Assembly: GCF_000225825.1 (NCBI RefSeq)
Contig: NZ_AGBX01000006.1
Span: 62,001 to 126,000 of the forward strand
Source of the DNA: Brachybacterium squillarum M-6-3
GTDB lineage: Bacteria; Actinomycetota; Actinomycetes; Actinomycetales; Dermabacteraceae
Direction: 5' to 3'
DNA: 64,000 bases
Below, piece after piece: positions 59,838-64,000 of this stretch (within the stretch, counting starts at the first letter, position 1; the number at the start of each line of letters is the position of its first letter). Below the pieces are notes generated by a model. The model saw only the letters and a list, made by a program, of their open reading frames with translations, made no database searches and was not told the origin of the DNA. Position numbers and translations under genes: made by a program.

Positions 59838-61321
59838 GGGCTCTTCGCAGATGAGGGTGTAGGAGCTGTCGGCGCGGCAGTGTCGGGATAGGCGTCGAGG
59901 CCTCCCGATGATGGAAGTTCTCAAGCTGCCCATCTGGAAGACCTCGACGTGGACAACGCTACCTTCAGCTCGCCGGATCTCGACGCGTTCTGCATGCTCG
60001 ACCGCCTCGGCCTCACAGCCCCCGGACAACGCCTCGAACAAGACCAGGCTGTGCTGCAGTGCCGCTCCCGCGAGCCCGACCCGTGGTGCCGAGCCTGCGG
60101 GACCAAGGGCGTCGCAGTGGGCATGGTCCCTCGTCCCCTCGCTCATGGCCCTCTGGGGTGGCGACCCACGCTCCTGCAAGTCAGGGTCCGCCGCTACCGC
60201 TGCGAGCACTGCCAGCTGGTCTGGCGCGAAGACCTCGACCAGGCCGCTGCTCCCCGCTCGAAACTGACCCGCCACGCAGTCCTGTGGGCGCTGAAAGCAC
60301 TGGTCATGGACCGCATGTCGATCTCCCGGATCGCCACGGCACTTGGCGTTGCCTGGCACACCGTGAACACTGCCGTCCTCGACCTCGGCCACCAGCTGCT
60401 CATCGATGACCCGTCCCGGTTCGACGGGGTCCGAGTGATCGGCGTGGACGAGCACGTGTGGCGCCACGCCCCGGGCAGGGACCGCTTCGTCACCGTCATC
60501 ATCGACCTCACCCCTATCCGCGAGGCGACCGGCCCCTCCCGGCTGCTGGACATGGTGCCGGGCCGCTCGAAGAAGGTCCTCGCGACCTGGCTGAACGAGC
60601 AACCGCCCGGGTTCCGGGACGGGGTCGAGGTGGTCGCGATGGATGGGTTCACGGGCTTCAAGACCGCCGCGGCTGAGCAGCTGCCCGCTGCGGTCGCGGT
60701 GATGGACCCCTTCCACGTGGTCGCACTGGCAGGGGATGCCCTGGACCGGTGCCGGCAACGCATCCAGCAACAGACGCGCGGGCATCGGGGGCGTTCCGGG
60801 GACCCGCTCTACGGCATCCGCCGCACGCTACGGACCGGGGTGGACTTGCTGACCGGCCGGCATTGCGACCGTCTTACCAGCGTCTTCGCGACGGATCAGC
60901 ATGCGGCGGTGGAGGCGACCTGGGGGATCTACCAGAGGATCGTGCAGGCCAACCGCCGCGACAACCGCGCGACAGGGAAGCAGGAACTGAGTTCGGTGAT
61001 CAGTGCCCTCGCCAAGGACGTCCCGGCCGCGCTGAGCGAGGTCACCACGCTGGGCCGGACCCTGAAACGCCGAGCCGAGGACGTCCTGGCCTACTTCGAC
61101 CGTCCCGGCACCAGCAACGGCCCCACGGAGGCGATCAATGGCCGGCTCGAGCACCTCCGCGGCACCGCCCTGGGCTTCCGCAACCTCGCCCACTACATCA
61201 CCCGCGCCCTGCTCGACACCGGAGGCTTCAGACCCGCCCAACACCCTCAATTGCGATGAGCCCGTATAGGCACCCGCCGACACCGCACCTGCAAACCCCT
61301 TCCACCTCTGGGGTGAATCCC
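59838..61321 (+). mobile_element. ISL3-family insertion sequence
   Basis: An ISL3 transposase gene with about 110 bp before and 60 bp after it. The left end GGGCTCTTCGCAGATGAGGG resembles known ISL3 termini. The right end, read on the other strand, starts GGGATTCACCCCAGAGGTG, an imperfect inverted repeat. An 8-bp target duplication was not found, so the borders are provisional. Confidence 0.78.
59949..61259 (+). CDS. ISL3-family transposase
   Basis: A 436-residue transposase. The N-terminal zinc-finger (CRACG ... CEHC, about 47-81) and HTH (SISRIATALGVAWHTVNTAV) precede the DDE core: VIGVDEHVW (first Asp), VVAMDGFTGFKTAA (second Asp) and SNGPTEAINGRLEHLRG (Glu). It looks complete. Confidence 0.93.
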   Translation: MDNATFSSPDLDAFCMLDRLGLTAPGQRLEQDQAVLQCRSREPDPWCRACGTKGVAVGMVPRPLAHGPLGWRPTLLQVRVRRYRCEHCQLVWREDLDQAAAPRSKLTRHAVLWALKALVMDRMSISRIATALGVAWHTVNTAVLDLGHQLLIDDPSRFDGVRVIGVDEHVWRHAPGRDRFVTVIIDLTPIREATGPSRLLDMVPGRSKKVLATWLNEQPPGFRDGVEVVAMDGFTGFKTAAAEQLPAAVAVMDPFHVVALAGDALDRCRQRIQQQTRGHRGRSGDPLYGIRRTLRTGVDLLTGRHCDRLTSVFATDQHAAVEATWGIYQRIVQANRRDNRATGKQELSSVISALAKDVPAALSEVTTLGRTLKRRAEDVLAYFDRPGTSNGPTEAINGRLEHLRGTALGFRNLAHYITRALLDTGGFRPAQHPQLR

Positions 61322-61415
61322 ATCTTGACCCCGGCAGAACTGCATGAGAACGGCAGCGCGAATCCGCGGTGTGCCGCGCCGAAAGAAGGGAGGGCCGAGC
61401 ACGCGTGCCGGGCGC

Positions 61416-61835
61416 CTAGCTCAAGGAGGAAACCTGTCGGCCGAGCTCCGCGAGGTCCGCGGCGACGGCGTCGATGTCGGAGGCGAACTCCTCCTCGCTC
61501 ATGGTGCCGCGGCGGATGGTGAAGACGGCCTCGCTGCGTCCCTCGTCCAGCGGCAGCACCCGCAGCGGGTTCAGCACGGACTCGCCGGAGGGTAGCGTCA
61601 CCGTGTGGTCAAGCACGCCGTAGGGGTTCTCGGGGACGAAGCTGACCAGGACCTTGCCCATCGGGGAGGTCATCGACCACTGCTCGACCTCTCGCTGCAC
61701 CTCTCCGCCGGCGAGCCCAGCGGCCCACCGCGGCAGGTTCCGCGGGTCCACGGCGAAGGCGTACACCTCCTGCCAGGGGGCGTCGATCACCTGGGAGACG
61801 TGACGGCTGACGGGGCTCTGCGATGCGTCGCTCAT
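61416..61835 (-). CDS. SRPBCC-family lipid-binding-fold protein
   Basis: A 139-residue single-domain START/SRPBCC protein: VSRHVSQVIDAPWQEVYAFA at the start, PRNLPRWAAGLAGG after it and a long C-terminal helix (ASDIDAVAADLAELGRQVSSL). These proteins bind hydrophobic ligands or act as aromatase/cyclase-like enzymes. The ligand is not known. Its ATG overlaps the stop of the upstream gene (61832-61835). Confidence 0.85.
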   Translation of the reverse strand: MSDASQSPVSRHVSQVIDAPWQEVYAFAVDPRNLPRWAAGLAGGEVQREVEQWSMTSPMGKVLVSFVPENPYGVLDHTVTLPSGESVLNPLRVLPLDEGRSEAVFTIRRGTMSEEEFASDIDAVAADLAELGRQVSSLS

Positions 61836-62158
61836 GGCCCGACCGTAGCAACCCTGCTGGGCCCCGCGGCCCGCAGCTCCTCGAGCACGGCGGCCACCAG
61901 GGCGGGGATGCTGCGCGGCTCGCGCACCCGGACACGATCTCCTTGCGGCACGACGATCACCCAGCGGGCGGCGCCGCGGCGGGGCAGGCGCCCCACCTCG
62001 AGGCTGCGCCCGTCGGGCAGCGGCACGATCAGTGCGCCGCTCGGGCCGGCGACGACGCGCCGGGCCAGCTCGGGACGTTCCCGGGCGAGCAGCGCATGGA
62101 TGCGTTCGCGTTCGTGGTGCACGCGGTCTGGTGGGGCGGTCGGTGCGGTCAGCGTCAT
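61832..62158 (-). CDS. Small protein of unknown function
   Basis: A 108-residue soluble protein with a helical N-terminus (HERERIHALLARERPELARR) and a beta-rich middle (GALIVPLPDGRSLEVGRLPRR). I do not recognise a family. ATG 62158 has GGAGGAGGAA at good spacing. It overlaps and precedes the SRPBCC gene (ATGA), so the two form an operon. Confidence 0.7.
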   Translation of the reverse strand: MTLTAPTAPPDRVHHERERIHALLARERPELARRVVAGPSGALIVPLPDGRSLEVGRLPRRGAARWVIVVPQGDRVRVREPRSIPALVAAVLEELRAAGPSRVATVGP

Positions 62159-62318
62159 GGTTCCTCCTCCCCGGCGCTTCCCCGGTCCCGGTGGTCCGGG
62201 CTCGGTCCCGACGCTAGGAGAGGGCTCCGACGAACGAACGAGCCGTGGAGCAGTTCCTCCGTGGTCAGGACGTCAGCGATCACCGCGCGAATCTCTCGGT
62301 GTCTCGTAGGATCGACGA

Positions 62319-62825
62319 ATGCGTGATACTCGCTCATCCTCTGCCGATGGTGGAGAGCTCTCGACCCCCGTAGTACTTGGCCTCGCTGACGCAGGCGAGG
62401 TCCTCACGCTTCAGCGCGCGGCGTATCTCACCGAAGCCGCTGCGCATCACGACTTCAGCCTCCCGCCGCTGACGCAGACCCTTGCGGAGCTCGAGGAGGA
62501 GCTGACCGACTCCGCGGTGACGGCGCTCGGCATTCGCGTCGTCGGCCGACTCGTGGGAGCAGTACGCGTGCGCCGTGCTGCGAGCGTGGTCGAGCTCGGT
62601 CGGCTCATCGTCGCGCCTGACTGGCAGGGTCACGGCGTCGGGACCCGGCTCCTGCTCCGCGCCGAGACCGTGCATCCCGAGGCGAGCGAAATGCGTCTCT
62701 TCACCGGTGAGCACAGCACCGCCAATATTCGTCTCTACACGCGCCATGGCTACCACGAGACGCGCAGAACTCCGGCGGGTAGTTACCACCTCGTCCACTT
62801 CGCCAAGGTGCTCCCATCACGCTGA
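62319..62825 (+). CDS. GNAT-family N-acetyltransferase
   Basis: A 168-residue acetyltransferase with the acetyl-CoA-binding segment VELGRLIVAPDWQGHGVGTR (about 91-110; Q-x2-G-x-G) and the C-terminal YTRHGYHETRR. The substrate is unknown. ATG 62319 directly follows the divergent promoter region of the unknown gene at 62158. Confidence 0.86.
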   Translation: MRDTRSSSADGGELSTPVVLGLADAGEVLTLQRAAYLTEAAAHHDFSLPPLTQTLAELEEELTDSAVTALGIRVVGRLVGAVRVRRAASVVELGRLIVAPDWQGHGVGTRLLLRAETVHPEASEMRLFTGEHSTANIRLYTRHGYHETRRTPAGSYHLVHFAKVLPSR

Positions 62826-62976
62826 TGTGCCGGTAGTCCCTCACGACTCCCGACGTTCCGCGATCTGCAAGAATCCCAGAAGCAATCCGTTCACGACCGG
62901 ACGACGACCTCTTGCGCCCCACGCTGAGTGCGTCCAGAACGTCGAGGCGGAAGTCCTCGACTCGAAGGAGAGCATC

Positions 62977-63396
62977 GTGAAGCTGCGCTGGTACACCGTC
63001 GTCATCGACTGCCTGGACCCCCACGCCCAGGCCCGCTGGTGGGCCGGGGCTCTCGACGGGCAGATCGTCTACGAGGCGGACGACGAGGTCGTCGTGATCC
63101 CGGGTGGCCTGCCCGAAGGCTACGACCACACCGTCCCGATCCCCGCCGAGCAGTGGCACCGCCAGCAGCCCGGCCTGGTCTTCGTGACCGTGCCCGAGGG
63201 CAAGGAGGTCAAGAACCGCCTGCACCTCGATCTCGCCCCGCACACCGAGGACGACCGCGAGGCGCAGATCCGGCGGCTGCTGGACTCCGGGGCCACGCGG
63301 GTCGACGTCGGACAGGACGAGCAGCAGGTCGGGTGGACGGTGCTCGCGGACCCCGAGGGCAACGAGTTCTGCGTGCTCTCCTCGCGGAGCACCTGA
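62977..63396 (+). CDS. VOC (glyoxalase-like) family protein
   Basis: A 139-residue protein of the vicinal-oxygen-chelate superfamily (Glyoxalase_6 type): LRWYTVVIDCLDPHAQARWW at the start, KNRLHLDLAPHTEDD with the metal-site-like His, and GWTVLADPEGNEFCVL at the end. It could be an enzyme or a resistance/binding protein. GTG 62977 has GAAGGAG at 6-nt spacing. It lies 151 bp after the GNAT gene. Confidence 0.87.
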   Translation: MKLRWYTVVIDCLDPHAQARWWAGALDGQIVYEADDEVVVIPGGLPEGYDHTVPIPAEQWHRQQPGLVFVTVPEGKEVKNRLHLDLAPHTEDDREAQIRRLLDSGATRVDVGQDEQQVGWTVLADPEGNEFCVLSSRST

Positions 63397-63448
63397 GCGG
63401 ACGTCCCCGGGACGGCTGACGTCGGGTCGGGGCCGTTCGCGGCCCGCG

Positions 63449-64000
63449 TCAGCGCAGCCGGGAGGCCGCGAGGGCGGCGGAACCCTCGGGGTCCAGCACC
63501 GCGGCGGGATGCGGGCCGGCCGCGCGCCAGCGCGCGGCCATGTCCTCGACTGCGGGGGTGCCCAAGGCGCCTCCGGCCAGCAGCACCATGTTCCCGTCCG
63601 CGGGATGCTCCAGCAGCGGGGCATGGGTCAGCATCCACACCCCCGCCGTGCCGCACTCCTGCGCCGCAGATTCCAGCTCCCGCAGCTGCCGCGCCAGGAA
63701 CCGCTGCCCGGCGTCGTCGCCGACGTTGACCAGCAGCAGGCCTTCCGCCGTGAGGTGGCCGAGGGCCTCACGGTAGAAGTCGGCCGCGGCCAGGTGCGGC
63801 GGCGACTCCTCACCGGAGAACACGTCCAGCACGATCGCATCGAAGAGCCGCTCCGGCATGCCGGTCAGGGCCTCGCGGGCATCACCGATCACCACCTCCA
63901 CCTGCGCCCCCGCGGGCAGCGGCAGGGCGCCGGTGACCAGGCTCGGCAACTCCCGCTCGATCTCCACGACGAGCTGCGGCGAGCCCGGCCGGGTGGCCTG
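63449..64000 (-). CDS. Spermidine-synthase-like protein (partial, 5' end outside the window)
   Basis: The visible C-terminal 183 residues carry the polyamine-synthase fold: VEVVIGDAREAL, DAIVLDVFSGEESPPHLAAA and AEGLLLVNVGDD. The frame is open to the right edge (ATRPGSPQLVVEIERELPSL), so the start lies beyond. In actinobacteria such genes are often annotated as spermidine synthase or fused MFS/spermidine synthase. Real polyamine activity is uncertain. Confidence 0.82.
   Translation of the reverse strand, partial: QATRPGSPQLVVEIERELPSLVTGALPLPAGAQVEVVIGDAREALTGMPERLFDAIVLDVFSGEESPPHLAAADFYREALGHLTAEGLLLVNVGDDAGQRFLARQLRELESAAQECGTAGVWMLTHAPLLEHPADGNMVLLAGGALGTPAVEDMAARWRAAGPHPAAVLDPEGSAALAASRLR

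Overview
The window is a very high-GC stretch of chromosome from an actinobacterium. Three things point to Actinomycetota: a mycothiol gene pair (mshA and an MshB-like gene), an adnA-nudC-uvrD2-whiB7 neighbourhood laid out as in mycobacteria, and frequent GTG/TTG starts with ATGA/GTGA overlaps. A member of the Micrococcales such as Brachybacterium (Dermabacteraceae) is my best guess. It rests on gene content only. Coding density is high, and most long open frames opposite genes are codon-bias shadows.

Region 1 (1-14.2 kb): end of an AdnA-type helicase-nuclease, an APH-fold protein that seems to lack its metal ligands, nudC, uvrD2, then whiB7 behind a long leader (35-codon uORF plus three perfect hairpins). 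Next come a small zinc-ribbon protein, a YgjP-like metallopeptidase, a PadR-type regulator with a membrane partner, and a NUDIX / zincin_2 / PDZ-Lon / HAD block. This set matches the mycobacterial Rv3194c-Rv3201c area. Region 2 (14.4-24.2 kb): ettA, a PH-like membrane protein, glgP with a solute-binding lipoprotein, two thioesterases, a GlbO-type globin and an MscS channel. Region 3 (24.2-33.7 kb): pepN, a DUF402 protein, a heterodimeric ABC exporter with one dead ATP site, a DsbA-like protein of the Rv2466c type, rpiB and a Nei-type glycosylase. The pepN/DsbA-like/rpiB/nei set is again syntenic with mycobacteria. Region 4 (33.8-49.9 kb): TspO, a proline iminopeptidase-like hydrolase, ElaA-like GNAT, an ankyrin protein, a TPP-riboswitch-controlled YkoE-type ECF transporter, an M13 peptidase, an ADP-ribosylglycohydrolase, the mycothiol pair, a methyltransferase, an FAD monooxygenase and a two-component system.

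Region 5 (50.3-61.3 kb) is an insertion-sequence island. A LysE-family gene is cut by an IS3 element. That IS3 is itself split by an IS110 element (inside orfA) and an IS30 element (inside orfB, 3-bp target duplication). Behind it lie a damaged IS256 gene, an AT-richer cargo pair (a secreted DUF2599-like protein and a small two-helix membrane protein), a second IS30 sitting in the loop of a terminator palindrome, an IS3 remnant with a hexanucleotide repeat, and an ISL3 element. The cargo pair is the most likely place for an undescribed function. Region 6 (61.4-64 kb): an SRPBCC protein, a small unknown protein, GNAT, VOC and a spermidine-synthase-like gene running off the right edge.

Mycothiol synthesis (mshA, mshB-like), the DsbA-like protein and WhiB7 suggest thiol-redox and ribosome-antibiotic stress responses. 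Thiamine precursor uptake is under TPP control. Glycogen breakdown may answer to a LacI-type sugar regulator. No tRNA, rRNA or CRISPR array was recognised.
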